Shown: one piece after another, positions 46,919-56,154 of the stretch | How positions within the stretch are numbered: position 1 is the first letter of the stretch | Layout: every line of letters begins with the position of its first letter | Source: an uncultured Flavobacteriales bacterium | Lineage (GTDB): Bacteria; Bacteroidota; Bacteroidia; Flavobacteriales_D; Sanyastnellaceae | DNA length: 64,000 nucleotides | Direction of reading: 5' to 3' | Assembly (NCBI GenBank): GCA_949373165.1 | Contig: CASICO010000017.1 | Coordinates: forward strand, 1-64,000 | Notes under the pieces: model-generated | What the model was told of the DNA's origin: nothing | Seen by the model: the letters and a program-made list of their open reading frames with translations, nothing else | Databases searched by the model: none | Program-made: the position numbers and the translations under genes

Positions 46919-47691
46919 AATTGCTGCTCGACCCGGGTGGAACCCGCCTCAAATGGGCCTTGATCTCCGAGGCGAGAATTACAGAATTTGGCGGAGCCAA
47001 TTGGCAAGGAGCCACCACCGCATTGGATGAAATGCTGTCTGACTTGCGCAAAAATGAACCCGCGCTTGAACTGTCGATTCACATCCTCAAACGGATCACA
47101 CCACCCCATGCACAGTCCACTGGCTTCGACCATTGGATCGCCACTTGTGAAGAGGGACCTGTTCTGTTTTTCGACCCCTTACCTCTGGCGCCATTTTCGG
47201 TTGAATATGTAACCGGATCACCAGGTTCTGACCGCATCGCTGCCGCTGCCGCATGCCACCAACGTGACCCGGGAGGCAGCTTCATCATCATCGACGCGGG
47301 AACGTGTATCACCGTTGACTTGCTCTCTCCTGGCGCTTGGCGAGGGGGGGCTATTTTGCCCGGATTGAATCTGCAAGCCCAAGCCATGGCCAAAGCTGGC
47401 CTGCCTGTCTTGGCCCCCAATGATCAGGGCCAATGGCCTTTTCAGAAGGGGCCCAAAGGCGCGCTCGGCACAAGCACTCACGGTGCACTTGAAGCTGGAA
47501 TTTCGTGGGCCACTTTAAAATCTGTGGAAGCCACTTCAGCCGCACTTCTCCAACTTGATCCTTGCGCTCAAGTCATTCTTACAGGAGGAGACGCGTTGCA
47601 TTTTGATGGTTTGGGTGGATGGCGGACTTTCGCAGACCCCAACCTGGTCCTCTCCGGAGGCGCTGCCCTTTTGAACTCTTCTCTTCTATGA
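46915..47691 (+). CDS. coaX: Type III pantothenate kinase
   Basis: First step of coenzyme A synthesis, phosphorylating pantothenate. 258 residues with the type III marks: DPGGTRLKW at the N-terminus (D6, ATPase-fold phosphate loop), GSDRIAAAAACH, and DAGTCITVDLL. The start overlaps the stop of the GldE-GldD gene by ATGA. Its own stop overlaps the next gene's start (ATGA), so it is embedded in the operon. Confidence 0.94.
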   Translation: MKLLLDPGGTRLKWALISEARITEFGGANWQGATTALDEMLSDLRKNEPALELSIHILKRITPPHAQSTGFDHWIATCEEGPVLFFDPLPLAPFSVEYVTGSPGSDRIAAAAACHQRDPGGSFIIIDAGTCITVDLLSPGAWRGGAILPGLNLQAQAMAKAGLPVLAPNDQGQWPFQKGPKGALGTSTHGALEAGISWATLKSVEATSAALLQLDPCAQVILTGGDALHFDGLGGWRTFADPNLVLSGGAALLNSSLL

Positions 47692-49097
47692 CGACCCATA
47701 CCTCTGCAGTTTCACTGGGCTTGACCCTTCTGCTGGCCTCAATGACGACTTGGGTAGCTGGACAAACCACCTACTCCCCACATTCTCGTTTTGGGTTTGG
47801 TGAACTGCAATCTGGCGCTGGAATATCCCAATTTGGAATGGGTCAAATGGGTGCGGCATGGATGGACCGACACCATTTAAACACCCGGAATCCTGCGGCA
47901 GCTGCATTCCTGACCCGCACCACTTTTGCTGGCGGTTTTCAGCTTCGCTCCGAAAAAATCATGGAGGGGGACAGTGCAACCCAAGGAGAAATTGGCGGAC
48001 TGACCCAAGTGGCCTTTGCCCTTAAAAAAGCAGGCGGAAAGGGGGCCTTCACCTTTGGGCTTCAGCCGTGGTCGAATACGGGCTACGATGTGTCTCAGAT
48101 TCGAACCGACGATACCGCAGACGAATACCAAATCGCCTATGCCGGTGATGGTGGGTTGACCCAAGCACACTTTGGGTACGCGCGAAAATGGGAGGGGACG
48201 CGATTTGAGCGATTTGAATCGGCAGAAGGAGAGGTTGTCGACAGTCTGCGCATCATTGCTCATGGCACGTCTTTCGGGGTTCGTTTCGAGCAGCGTTTCG
48301 GACAATTGCTTCGAACGCGCTCCATTGACATTGCCAACCCCATCTTTTTGGACACCCGAGTGGAAACCAAAGACACCCATCGCTCATTGGGCCTCACGGT
48401 GGGCTTTGGACATGAGAGATTGCTCGGCAAAACATTTGACCGTGACCGTAAACTGGTGTCCAGCACACTGCTTCGCATAGGTGGCATTGCGGCCATTGGC
48501 CGCCAACACACTTTGGACAGACAGAACCAATGGTCTTCATTTCAAACGCTGTCTACCGGACCGATTGAAATCGACTCTGTGCATTCAAGCAAAGAGACGT
48601 TTGTCTTGAATCTGCCCCTGTCTTGGACCCTGGGAATGGAGATCGAACGAAACACAAATGATGGCCTTCGATTTCGAGTTGGCGCCGAGGTGGAAAAGAC
48701 CCCTTGGTCGGACATGGGTTCAGAATGGCTTGATCCCGGCGTGACGTTTTCAGACTTGACTACCGCCTCTGCAGGGGCTTCACTGACTCCGAGAAGTTTG
48801 GACGACGCCAAGTCCATTTGGGAGCGTTCAACCTATCAAATCGGGTGGCGGCATTCGGAGGGGTACATCACCTTATCGGAAGGCCAACTCGCAGCGAACA
48901 CTTGGAGCGCGGGCTGGTCCCTCCCCATGCGCGGCTCCCGTTCGGGATCCAGCTTCAATGTGGCGCTGAATTGGAGAACCCTCCAAGCCGGGTCTTCTGA
49001 ACTTGGCTTAAGGGAGCAGGGCTTTGGAGCCATGATTGGCTTCACTTTGCACCCGTTTTTTAAGAACCAATGGCTGGTGACCAGGAAGTACGATTGA
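47688..49097 (+). CDS. Predicted outer-membrane barrel protein (PorV/FadL-like)
   Basis: 469 residues from ATG 47688 (MTTHTSAVSLGLTLLLASM). The signal peptide ends at WVAGQ. Mature start TTYSPHSRFGFGELQ and GAAWMDRHHLNTRNPAAAAFL are family-typical for FadL-like barrel proteins of the phylum that follow coaX. Alternating hydrophobic strands run to the last residues (WLVTRKYD). Role unknown; the surrounding operon suggests envelope biogenesis. Confidence 0.78.
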   Translation: MTTHTSAVSLGLTLLLASMTTWVAGQTTYSPHSRFGFGELQSGAGISQFGMGQMGAAWMDRHHLNTRNPAAAAFLTRTTFAGGFQLRSEKIMEGDSATQGEIGGLTQVAFALKKAGGKGAFTFGLQPWSNTGYDVSQIRTDDTADEYQIAYAGDGGLTQAHFGYARKWEGTRFERFESAEGEVVDSLRIIAHGTSFGVRFEQRFGQLLRTRSIDIANPIFLDTRVETKDTHRSLGLTVGFGHERLLGKTFDRDRKLVSSTLLRIGGIAAIGRQHTLDRQNQWSSFQTLSTGPIEIDSVHSSKETFVLNLPLSWTLGMEIERNTNDGLRFRVGAEVEKTPWSDMGSEWLDPGVTFSDLTTASAGASLTPRSLDDAKSIWERSTYQIGWRHSEGYITLSEGQLAANTWSAGWSLPMRGSRSGSSFNVALNWRTLQAGSSELGLREQGFGAMIGFTLHPFFKNQWLVTRKYD

Positions 49098-49202
49098 CCG
49101 TCCTGATTGCGACTCCATTGAATCTTCTAATTTTGCCCCCTTCGCACCGATCCCAACCTTTTGGCCCGGTCCTTGCTTGAACACAGCAGACGCTTCCCGA
49201 AA

Positions 49203-50582
49203 ATGACCCGATACCTTTCCTCCGTCCTCGTTCTTTTTGCCCTTGTGCTGGCTGGCCCCGTCCAATCACAAGACGACAGCAAGTATGGCGAAACTCCAGA
49301 GCAGCAGGCCACATGTAAAGAGAACTTGAGTCTTTACGAAACCTACTACAAGCAGAAGAACTACGACGATGCCTACCCCTTTTGGCAGACGGCTTGTCGC
49401 GTTTGTCCTCCCACCGTGTCGCAGAACATGTACATCAAGGGGGTGAATTTGCTTAAGCGCCAAATGAAAGCGGCAGTGAAGGCCAAAGACAATGCCCGGG
49501 CCGTTGGCTTAAGGGACAGTGTCTTCGTGTTTTACGATTTGCGCATTGCGCATTTCCCCACAACGACCAAAAAGCCAAACAACGGTTGCGAAGTTCTGGC
49601 CAGAAAAGCCATGGACTGGACAAGCCTCAACAAAAAACGTGCGCTCGAAGCGCGCCCCATGTTTGAGTCTGCCATTGAATGCTTGGAAGACCGCACTTCT
49701 GCTGCAGTGCTCAATGGCTATTACAGTCTGCTCGCCAAAGTCCTCAATGGAGCTGAGGATGCAGATGCCAAAACGATGGCCATTGGTGATTTGCTCACCG
49801 AGTACCTCCGATTGAGCGACTTTATCGAAGCGGGTCGCCAACGACAATTGTCCGCAAACGACAGCACCAAGGCAGCCAAGTACGCAACGACACAAAAAAA
49901 CCTGGACGAAGTTTTTGTTCAAGTGGCCAATTGTGAAGACATGGTCCCGGTGCTCGAGAACAAGCTAAATGATGCGCCTGACGACATGGACATCAAGAAG
50001 AAATCCTTGCGCTTACTCAACGAAAAAGGATGCACAGACAATGCCATTTTCTTGCCCCTTGCCGAAGCGGTTTATGCCGAAGAAAAGAACGCAGATGCAG
50101 CTTACTCCATTGGCATTCAACTGGCCAAGAAGGGCGATTACACGGCTGCCCTGCCCTATTTTGAGGAGGCCGTCGAGCTATGCGAGGATTGCCCCAAGTT
50201 GGCCCGCAACCTGATGAAGGCCGGACAGGCCGCCAAGAACGCTGGGCAAGTCAGCAAGTGCATTCGATACGCTCGGAAGGCCGCCAAAGCCGACCCTGCA
50301 AACGGAGAGCCCTACCTTTTGATTGGAGATGCTGTCGCCTCCATGGTGAGCGCCTGCAACAACAGTCCCCTCGGAGGCCGCGAGGTCTACTGGCTCGCCA
50401 CAGATTATTATCAACGCGCCAAGTCCGTGGACAGCAGTGTAGCGGACAAAGCCAGAACGAAAATCTCCCAAGTGAGAAGATCTTATCCCACCATTGATGA
50501 CCTCTTTACCTACGGAATCACCGAGGGGAAAGACATCCGGGTGGAATGTTTGGGAGAGTCAACCACGGCGCGTCAGCCTTGA
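49203..50582 (+). CDS. Secreted or periplasmic TPR protein
   Basis: 459 residues from ATG 49203 (MTRYLSSVLVLFALVLAG). Signal peptide ends around VQSQ. TPR/SEL1-like helices cover the rest (SLYETYYKQKNYDDAYPFWQ, AAYSIGIQLAKKGDYTAALPYF, DPANGEPYLLIGDAVASM) with many Cys pairs (ACRVCPP, ELCEDCPKL). The family recurs upstream of lptC in Bacteroidota; its role is not known. The 3' end overlaps the lptC start by 37 nt. Confidence 0.8.
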   Translation: MTRYLSSVLVLFALVLAGPVQSQDDSKYGETPEQQATCKENLSLYETYYKQKNYDDAYPFWQTACRVCPPTVSQNMYIKGVNLLKRQMKAAVKAKDNARAVGLRDSVFVFYDLRIAHFPTTTKKPNNGCEVLARKAMDWTSLNKKRALEARPMFESAIECLEDRTSAAVLNGYYSLLAKVLNGAEDADAKTMAIGDLLTEYLRLSDFIEAGRQRQLSANDSTKAAKYATTQKNLDEVFVQVANCEDMVPVLENKLNDAPDDMDIKKKSLRLLNEKGCTDNAIFLPLAEAVYAEEKNADAAYSIGIQLAKKGDYTAALPYFEEAVELCEDCPKLARNLMKAGQAAKNAGQVSKCIRYARKAAKADPANGEPYLLIGDAVASMVSACNNSPLGGREVYWLATDYYQRAKSVDSSVADKARTKISQVRRSYPTIDDLFTYGITEGKDIRVECLGESTTARQP

Positions 50583-51151
50583 TTTTCACACTGCGCACCT
50601 CCGTTTTGACAGGCATCGTCCTGTTTAGCTTGCTGTGTTTGGGCGCCTGTCGAAACAGCTTGGATGAGGTCGCTGACTTTGAAAATTTAGACGATGGTGC
50701 TGCCCAGTCCATCCGCTCTGCCCAACTTGAATACAGCACGGAAGGGGTGGCCTCTCACCGATTGAATGCTGCATTCATGGAGCGATCTTCTGAAGAGGAT
50801 GCCACATGGGAAGTCTCGGGAGGATTCCAACTGGAGGTGCTCCCAAAAGGGGAGATGGATGGCGCCTTGCTCGCTGCCGAAATGGGGACTTTTGCAGAAG
50901 CGTCCAGCTTTCTGCAGGCTGAAGGCAACGTGGTTTTGATTGGAGAAGGCGGAGATACGTTGCACACTGAACTGCTGTTTTGGAGCGCGGACAGTGACCG
51001 GGTGCATACCCCTGCTCCTGTTGAAGTGAGAACGGGTGAGGGCATTCTTCGAGGGACAGGGCTAGAGTCCGATGCGCGATTCGATCGCTATCGAATTCTG
51101 CAGCCGACTGGCATTTTCTTGATCGACACAACACAGAACAACACACCGTGA
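50546..51151 (+). CDS. lptC: LPS export protein LptC
   Basis: LptC bridges the inner-membrane LPS transporter LptBFG to periplasmic LptA. 201 residues. An N-terminal membrane anchor ending in LLCLGAC (lipobox-like, Cys34) is followed by a beta-jellyroll-like region; the pattern GNVVLIGEGGDTLHTELLFW and VRTGEGILRGTGLESDARFD is typical of LptC/OstA-type proteins. ATG 50546 overlaps the TPR gene by 37 nt; a TTG at 50579 is an alternative. The stop overlaps the next small gene by GTGA. No lptA, lptB or lptF is in this window. Confidence 0.85.
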   Translation: MFGRVNHGASALIFTLRTSVLTGIVLFSLLCLGACRNSLDEVADFENLDDGAAQSIRSAQLEYSTEGVASHRLNAAFMERSSEEDATWEVSGGFQLEVLPKGEMDGALLAAEMGTFAEASSFLQAEGNVVLIGEGGDTLHTELLFWSADSDRVHTPAPVEVRTGEGILRGTGLESDARFDRYRILQPTGIFLIDTTQNNTP

Positions 51152-51372
51152 CCGAACGCATCCACCTCATTGCCGAGCGCCTTTGGGCCGTCATCGCCCT
51201 CGTGGCCATGGGGGTTGCCATCTACGATCTCATTACCCGTGGTTGGGCTGGCGGAAAAATCAGCCTGTTGTTCCCTGCCATTGCCGGAACATGGTATTTG
51301 ACGCGGCGAGCGCTGCGGAAAAAAGTAGAGGCCTCCGCCAACCTCAGGCAACCCCATGACGAAGAAGCGTGA
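51148..51372 (+). CDS. Small two-segment membrane protein
   Basis: 74 residues starting with a GTG that overlaps the lptC stop as GTGA. Two hydrophobic segments (LWAVIALVAMGVAIYDLIT and ISLLFPAIAGTWYLTRRAL) with a positively charged C-terminal tail (RRALRKKVEASANL). I do not recognise a family. The overlap with lptC suggests a linked role in the envelope, but this is an inference from position only. Confidence 0.65.
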   Translation: MTERIHLIAERLWAVIALVAMGVAIYDLITRGWAGGKISLLFPAIAGTWYLTRRALRKKVEASANLRQPHDEEA

Positions 51373-51434
51373 TGGCCTGCTGTGCATCCTCTCCTTGCTT
51401 CGCTTAAATTCGACCGAAGCCCCGGCTCACCACG

Positions 51435-52751
51435 ATGGACCCTGACCCTGCCAGTTTCTTGTTGCTGATTTGCTCCCTGCTGGCCTCGGCCTTTTTCTCA
51501 GGGATGGAAATTGCCTTTGTTTCGGCCAATCGCCTTCAGGCCGAATTGGAACGCAATCAAGGGGGCGTCTCTGGACAACTGGTCGAGCACTTGATGCGCC
51601 GTCCCGAGCGGTTCATTGCATCCATGCTCGTGGGAAACAACTTGGCGCTGGTCATATTTGGCCTCCAATCAGGCCAAATGCTGGGCCTTTGGCTGTTTGA
51701 CTCCGCAGACTGGGAGTCCGCAGCTTCCCCCATGACCGCTTTGGCCACTCAAACTGCCATCGCCACAGTGGTCGTCTTGGTGACTGCAGAATTTCTACCC
51801 AAAAGCTTCTTCCATGGTGCGCCCAACAGATGGCTCAGAATCTTGGCGTTCCCCTTGGTTCTGCTACACTACATCCTGCTCCCCCCCGCACTGGTGGTGT
51901 TGGCCCTGAGCCGTGTGTTCTTGGGCAAAAGAAAAGACGACGAGAAAGGAGACCAACTCGGAGCCATTGACCTCGATGACTTTGTGCGGAACCTCAATGA
52001 CAGGATGGAATCAGAAGAGGAGTCCGTGCTGGACAACGAACTGCAAATCCTTCAGAACGCATTGGACTTTTCGAACCTAAAAGCCCGTGACTGTCTGGTT
52101 CCTCGGAATGAAATCGTGGCCCTCGACGCCGGGGCGCACTTGCCCGAATTGGAGCGTTGTTTCGTGGAGACCGGGCTGAGCAAGGTCGTCGTCTACAAGG
52201 GCAACATCGACCACATCGTGGGGTATGTGCACTCCAAGGACGTTCTCCGAAAAACGCTCGAGTCCGATCAAGATGAACTGAACGAGGACATCACCCGATT
52301 TCTCCATCCCACCATCATTGTTCCAGAGCCCATGGGCGCTCAAGACATTTTGGCTGAATTCATCCGTCGCCGTCGCCACTTGGCCGTGGTGGTCGATGAA
52401 TACGGTGGAACCTCAGGAATCTTGACCATGGAGGACATTGTGGAGGAGCTGATTGGGGACATTGAAGACGAACACGACAATGAAGATTTGATCGAGATGG
52501 AACTCGGAAAGGGGCACTTTCGGTTCAGTGCCCGCCATGAAGTCGACGACGTAAACGCCCGGTTTGACATGGATTTACCCGAGGATGAAGCCTATGAAAC
52601 CCTTGGTGGACTGGTCCTGCACCACACAGAAGAAATCCCAAGCGAAGGAGACCACATCGAGATCGACGGAACGTCTATTCAAGTCACAAAAGTGGACGGC
52701 GCTAGAATTGTCCTCGTCGAAGTCTTGCTAAATCAGCAAGAATCCACGTGA
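51435..52751 (+). CDS. HlyC/CorC family (CNNM-type) membrane protein with CBS pair
   Basis: 438 residues. DUF21 transmembrane part: SFLLLICSLLASAFFSGMEIAFVSAN, VTAEFLPKSFFHGAPN, and ILAFPLVLLHYILLPPALVVLALS. Two CBS domains (ARDCLVPRNEIVALDAG, EYGGTSGILTMEDIVEELIGD) and a CorC-type C-terminal domain (AYETLGGLVLHHTEEIPSEGDH) follow. It is a paralogue of the GldE part of the fusion protein 6 kb upstream, but with no GldD domain. Ion specificity cannot be inferred. ppiD lies 55 bp downstream. Confidence 0.9.
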   Translation: MDPDPASFLLLICSLLASAFFSGMEIAFVSANRLQAELERNQGGVSGQLVEHLMRRPERFIASMLVGNNLALVIFGLQSGQMLGLWLFDSADWESAASPMTALATQTAIATVVVLVTAEFLPKSFFHGAPNRWLRILAFPLVLLHYILLPPALVVLALSRVFLGKRKDDEKGDQLGAIDLDDFVRNLNDRMESEEESVLDNELQILQNALDFSNLKARDCLVPRNEIVALDAGAHLPELERCFVETGLSKVVVYKGNIDHIVGYVHSKDVLRKTLESDQDELNEDITRFLHPTIIVPEPMGAQDILAEFIRRRRHLAVVVDEYGGTSGILTMEDIVEELIGDIEDEHDNEDLIEMELGKGHFRFSARHEVDDVNARFDMDLPEDEAYETLGGLVLHHTEEIPSEGDHIEIDGTSIQVTKVDGARIVLVEVLLNQQEST

Positions 52752-52806
52752 TGCACTACGCTGCGGTCTGCGTATCTTCGCGAACCACAAAGAAAATCCT
52801 GCCACC

Positions 52807-54906
52807 ATGGGCATGATCGAAAGCATCCGAAACCGCCAAACGCTCCTCCTTACCATTATTGGTATAGGCATGTTGAGCTTCCTCGTTCCTTATGACGCTG
52901 TAATCGCGTTGTTTGGTAACCAAGCCGGCACCCAGGCCGCCGGCGTCGTCAATGGAGATGACATCTCCTTCATCGAGTACCGAACCAAGGTTCAGCAACG
53001 CAACGACTTGTTCAATTACACGGACAACCGCGCAGCGCAAAACGAAGTTTGGAGTGACCTCATCTCTGAACGCTTGTATGGCGACGAATTCAGCGACCTC
53101 GGACTCGAGCTGACCAAAGACGAATTCGACGACATCCGTTACGGAGACTTTGTATCCCCATGGGTTGCACAGACTTTTTACGGTGGTCAAGTCACTGAAG
53201 CGCAAAAAGAAAACTGGCGCCAAACGTTCAGTTCCATGTACAGCGACCCCAATGGTCGCGCGAATTACATGGGTTACGCGAACGTCATCAGCGCCAAGCG
53301 CATGCGCGAGAAATTTGACGCCTTGGTCAAATCCGGTCTCGCTGCCAACACATTGGAAGGAAAGCGTGAGTTCCTTCGCAAAGAAGGAAAGGTGGATTTC
53401 CGATACGTACTCAAGACGTACGCCTCCATTCCAGAGAGCGAGGTGGAAGTGAGCGACAGCGATGTCCGGAACTTCTACCAGAACCACAAGGATGAGGCCC
53501 AGTACACCCAGCGCGCTGGACGTGACTTGGAGTACATCCGGATTCCAATCGCCCCAAATTTTGACGACCGAGAACGCGCTCAAGCACAGTTCAATGGCTG
53601 GGCAACCGAATGGGCAACCGCTTCTGACGACGCTGCTTTCTTGAGCGAAAACAGCCTGATGGGCGACGCAAAAGAGCTTCAGCTTGTGGGTCCCGCACTC
53701 TCCGTTGAACCCAAAGCTTCTGAGTTGGAATCCGCAGCCATTGGCAGCGTAGTCGGTCCTTACTTTGAAGGAGAGGCCATCCGCATCGACAAAGTGACGT
53801 CCAGGGCAGAAGTGGCAGACAGCACCGTCAAGTGCCGTCACATCCTGCTGAAGACGGCCGACATCACCGACCCCGCGCAGCTTTCTGTTTTGGAAGCCCG
53901 CGCCGACTCACTCAAGCGCCGTCTGCGCGCTGGAGATGCATTCGCTGACTTGGTCAACAAGCACAGTGAAGACCCGGGATCCAAAGCAACCGGTGGTGAG
54001 TATGAATTCAAGCGTGGCCGCATGGTCAAGCCGTTTGAAAACTACTGCTTCGACAATCGTGTAGGATCCATCGGAACAGCAGAGACCAACTATGGACTGC
54101 ATTTGATTGAAGTACTCGACCAGCAATGGACCGCTGAAGCCCTCACCATTCAGCGTGTGGAACAAAAAGTATCCATCTCATCGGGCACATCTTCTGAGAC
54201 CGAGCAAATCGCCATGAATTTCGCGATTGAATATGGCTCTACAGAGGATTTCCGGAATGCCGCAGATACCATGGGTTATGCCATTGTTGAAGGCAAGGGG
54301 GTCGTTGCAGCTGCAACCGCCATCTCCGGTCTTCCCAATGCAGGAGAAATAGTTGGATGGGCATTTGGTGCCGAACCTGGAGATGTCTCCAACCCATTCC
54401 GCATCGACGACAACTATGTGATTGCCACCCTTGTCCGCATCAAAGAAGCTGGCGCTCCGCCGCTCGAAAATGTGGAGGACCAAATGCGTGCCGGTGCCTT
54501 GAAGGACAAAAAGGCCGAGCGTTATGTCGAGCTCATGACAGGTGCGTCATTGGATGACATTGCCACCAGTGTGGGTGCCGAAGTGAAAACCGCCAACGCT
54601 GTGAGCCTGCAATCTCCAAGCATCAGTGGTGCTGGAGGCGCGGCTGAGCCAGATGTTGTTGGCGCGGCGTTCTCCTCCGAGCTCAACAGCACCAGCGCAC
54701 CCATTCAAGGGGCCAACGGCGTTTGGGTCATTTCCCCTACCCTCCGCAACAACGTGGAGGCCAACGGAGAATTCGCATCCGAAACGACCACCTTGAACGA
54801 CAGAACGTATTTCCGGAACTTGCCTGCTTCTAGCGGGTCTCCTGTTCGGTTGTCACGCGCCATTCAAGAGAAGGCCAACGTAGAAGACCTTCGTCAGGGA
54901 AGCTAA
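52807..54906 (+). CDS. ppiD: PpiD/SurA-like membrane-anchored peptidyl-prolyl isomerase
   Basis: 699 residues. One N-terminal transmembrane anchor (LLLTIIGIGMLSFLVPYDAVI), a long SurA/PpiD-type chaperone region, and a parvulin PPIase domain around residues 340-440 (VKCRHILLKTADITD, DAFADLVNKHSEDPGSKATGGEYEF, FKRGRMVKPFENYCFD, NYGLHLIEV). It should assist folding of outer-membrane proteins in the periplasm, in keeping with the upstream lptC and barrel genes. A partial second parvulin-like region follows in the C-terminal third. A -7-like TATCTTCG lies at 52773 but is imperfect. Confidence 0.87.
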   Translation: MGMIESIRNRQTLLLTIIGIGMLSFLVPYDAVIALFGNQAGTQAAGVVNGDDISFIEYRTKVQQRNDLFNYTDNRAAQNEVWSDLISERLYGDEFSDLGLELTKDEFDDIRYGDFVSPWVAQTFYGGQVTEAQKENWRQTFSSMYSDPNGRANYMGYANVISAKRMREKFDALVKSGLAANTLEGKREFLRKEGKVDFRYVLKTYASIPESEVEVSDSDVRNFYQNHKDEAQYTQRAGRDLEYIRIPIAPNFDDRERAQAQFNGWATEWATASDDAAFLSENSLMGDAKELQLVGPALSVEPKASELESAAIGSVVGPYFEGEAIRIDKVTSRAEVADSTVKCRHILLKTADITDPAQLSVLEARADSLKRRLRAGDAFADLVNKHSEDPGSKATGGEYEFKRGRMVKPFENYCFDNRVGSIGTAETNYGLHLIEVLDQQWTAEALTIQRVEQKVSISSGTSSETEQIAMNFAIEYGSTEDFRNAADTMGYAIVEGKGVVAAATAISGLPNAGEIVGWAFGAEPGDVSNPFRIDDNYVIATLVRIKEAGAPPLENVEDQMRAGALKDKKAERYVELMTGASLDDIATSVGAEVKTANAVSLQSPSISGAGGAAEPDVVGAAFSSELNSTSAPIQGANGVWVISPTLRNNVEANGEFASETTTLNDRTYFRNLPASSGSPVRLSRAIQEKANVEDLRQGS

Positions 54907-54947
54907 TCGGCTTTTCCAGAACAGGGACGCCTGCCCGCCGGAAATGG

Positions 54948-56117
54948 TCACTTAGACCGTTCCAGCAGGCAGGCGTCTCCGTAACTGAGGAACCGGTATC
55001 CGGCATCCATCGCATGCGCATAAGCCTCACGCCAACCCGGTCCCATCATGGCTTCAATGATGCAAAGCAAAGTGCTGTTGGGCATGTGAAAATTGGTCAA
55101 GAGCCGCTGTGCTGATTGCACCCGGTAGCCAGGGACAACCATGAGGTGGGTGATGAACTCCATCCCTTCCTCGCTGCCACATTGATCGGCAAGCCACGCC
55201 GCCGCATCCCTAAACCGTGGGAACCCCGGTTCCACTTCCCTGTGAATCCATTGGCCTATGGGGACTTCAGGACCCGGTCCGCCCGATTTCCATCGGCTTG
55301 CCAGCCAAAAGGCACTTTCCAAGGTGCGAAGAGAGGTGGTGCCCACAACCGTCAGGTCATCGAGCCCAGAAAGGGCCATGAGGCTCTCTTTCGAGAGAAG
55401 ACATCGCTCCCCATGCATTTGATGTGACTCCAATGCCCCGCTGATGGGTTTAAACGTCCCCACACCAACATGCAAGGTCACTTTCCCCATCACCACCCCA
55501 CTCTCGCTCATGTCCGCCAGGAGACGTTCTGTGAGGTGCAAGCCAGCCGTTGGAGCAGCCACACTGCCCGGCTGCCTTGCAAACACTGTTTGATAGCGGT
55601 CTGCGTCCATCGCGTCTGCCTCCCTTCTCATGTAAGGTGGAAGGGGAATCTTCCCAAGGCGTTCGAGTACGGACCCAAAAGCAGCACCTCCTGTCCAACT
55701 GAACCGAAGTGAACTTCCCTCCCGTTCAACGGACAATTCCACGCCGCTTTCAGGCACCTCCAAGGCACCCGACTTCCACTTCTTCGCACCGCCAATCATC
55801 GCATTCCAAACCACCGGAGATCCCGCCAACAAAGCTTGCTCGACGGGCTGATCTCTGGGCTCCAGAAGCAACAACTCCAAAGCGCCTCCAGTTGGCTTCC
55901 TCGCCATCAATCGGGCGTGCAGCACCTTGGTCTCGTTGACCCATAGACCGCTTGCAGGTGGCAACAATCCTGGCAAATCCTGTATGACCCTGTCGACGAT
56001 GTCGCCAGTATCCAGCACGTGCATTAACCGCGCACCTGCTCTTTTTTCCGTTGGACGGCTGGCAATCCGATCCTCTGGAAGGTGATAATCAAACGATGGA
56101 AGGGAAGTCTCTGACAT
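54948..56117 (-). CDS. queA: S-adenosylmethionine:tRNA ribosyltransferase-isomerase
   Basis: QueA makes epoxyqueuosine in tRNAs for Asp, Asn, His and Tyr. 389 residues from ATG 56117 (MSETSLPSFDYHLPEDRIAS). Family marks: RIASRPTEKRAGARLMH, LWVNETKVLHARLMARKPTGG, LTERLLADMSESGVVMGKVTLHVGVGTFKPI, and NFHMPNSTLLCIIEAMMGPGW. Normal length. Divergent from the threonine dehydrogenase gene with 37 bp between the ATGs. Confidence 0.96.
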   Translation of the reverse strand: MSETSLPSFDYHLPEDRIASRPTEKRAGARLMHVLDTGDIVDRVIQDLPGLLPPASGLWVNETKVLHARLMARKPTGGALELLLLEPRDQPVEQALLAGSPVVWNAMIGGAKKWKSGALEVPESGVELSVEREGSSLRFSWTGGAAFGSVLERLGKIPLPPYMRREADAMDADRYQTVFARQPGSVAAPTAGLHLTERLLADMSESGVVMGKVTLHVGVGTFKPISGALESHQMHGERCLLSKESLMALSGLDDLTVVGTTSLRTLESAFWLASRWKSGGPGPEVPIGQWIHREVEPGFPRFRDAAAWLADQCGSEEGMEFITHLMVVPGYRVQSAQRLLTNFHMPNSTLLCIIEAMMGPGWREAYAHAMDAGYRFLSYGDACLLERSK

Positions 56118-56154
56118 GCGTCCATGCAAGCTACATCCATCGCATATTTGTCCC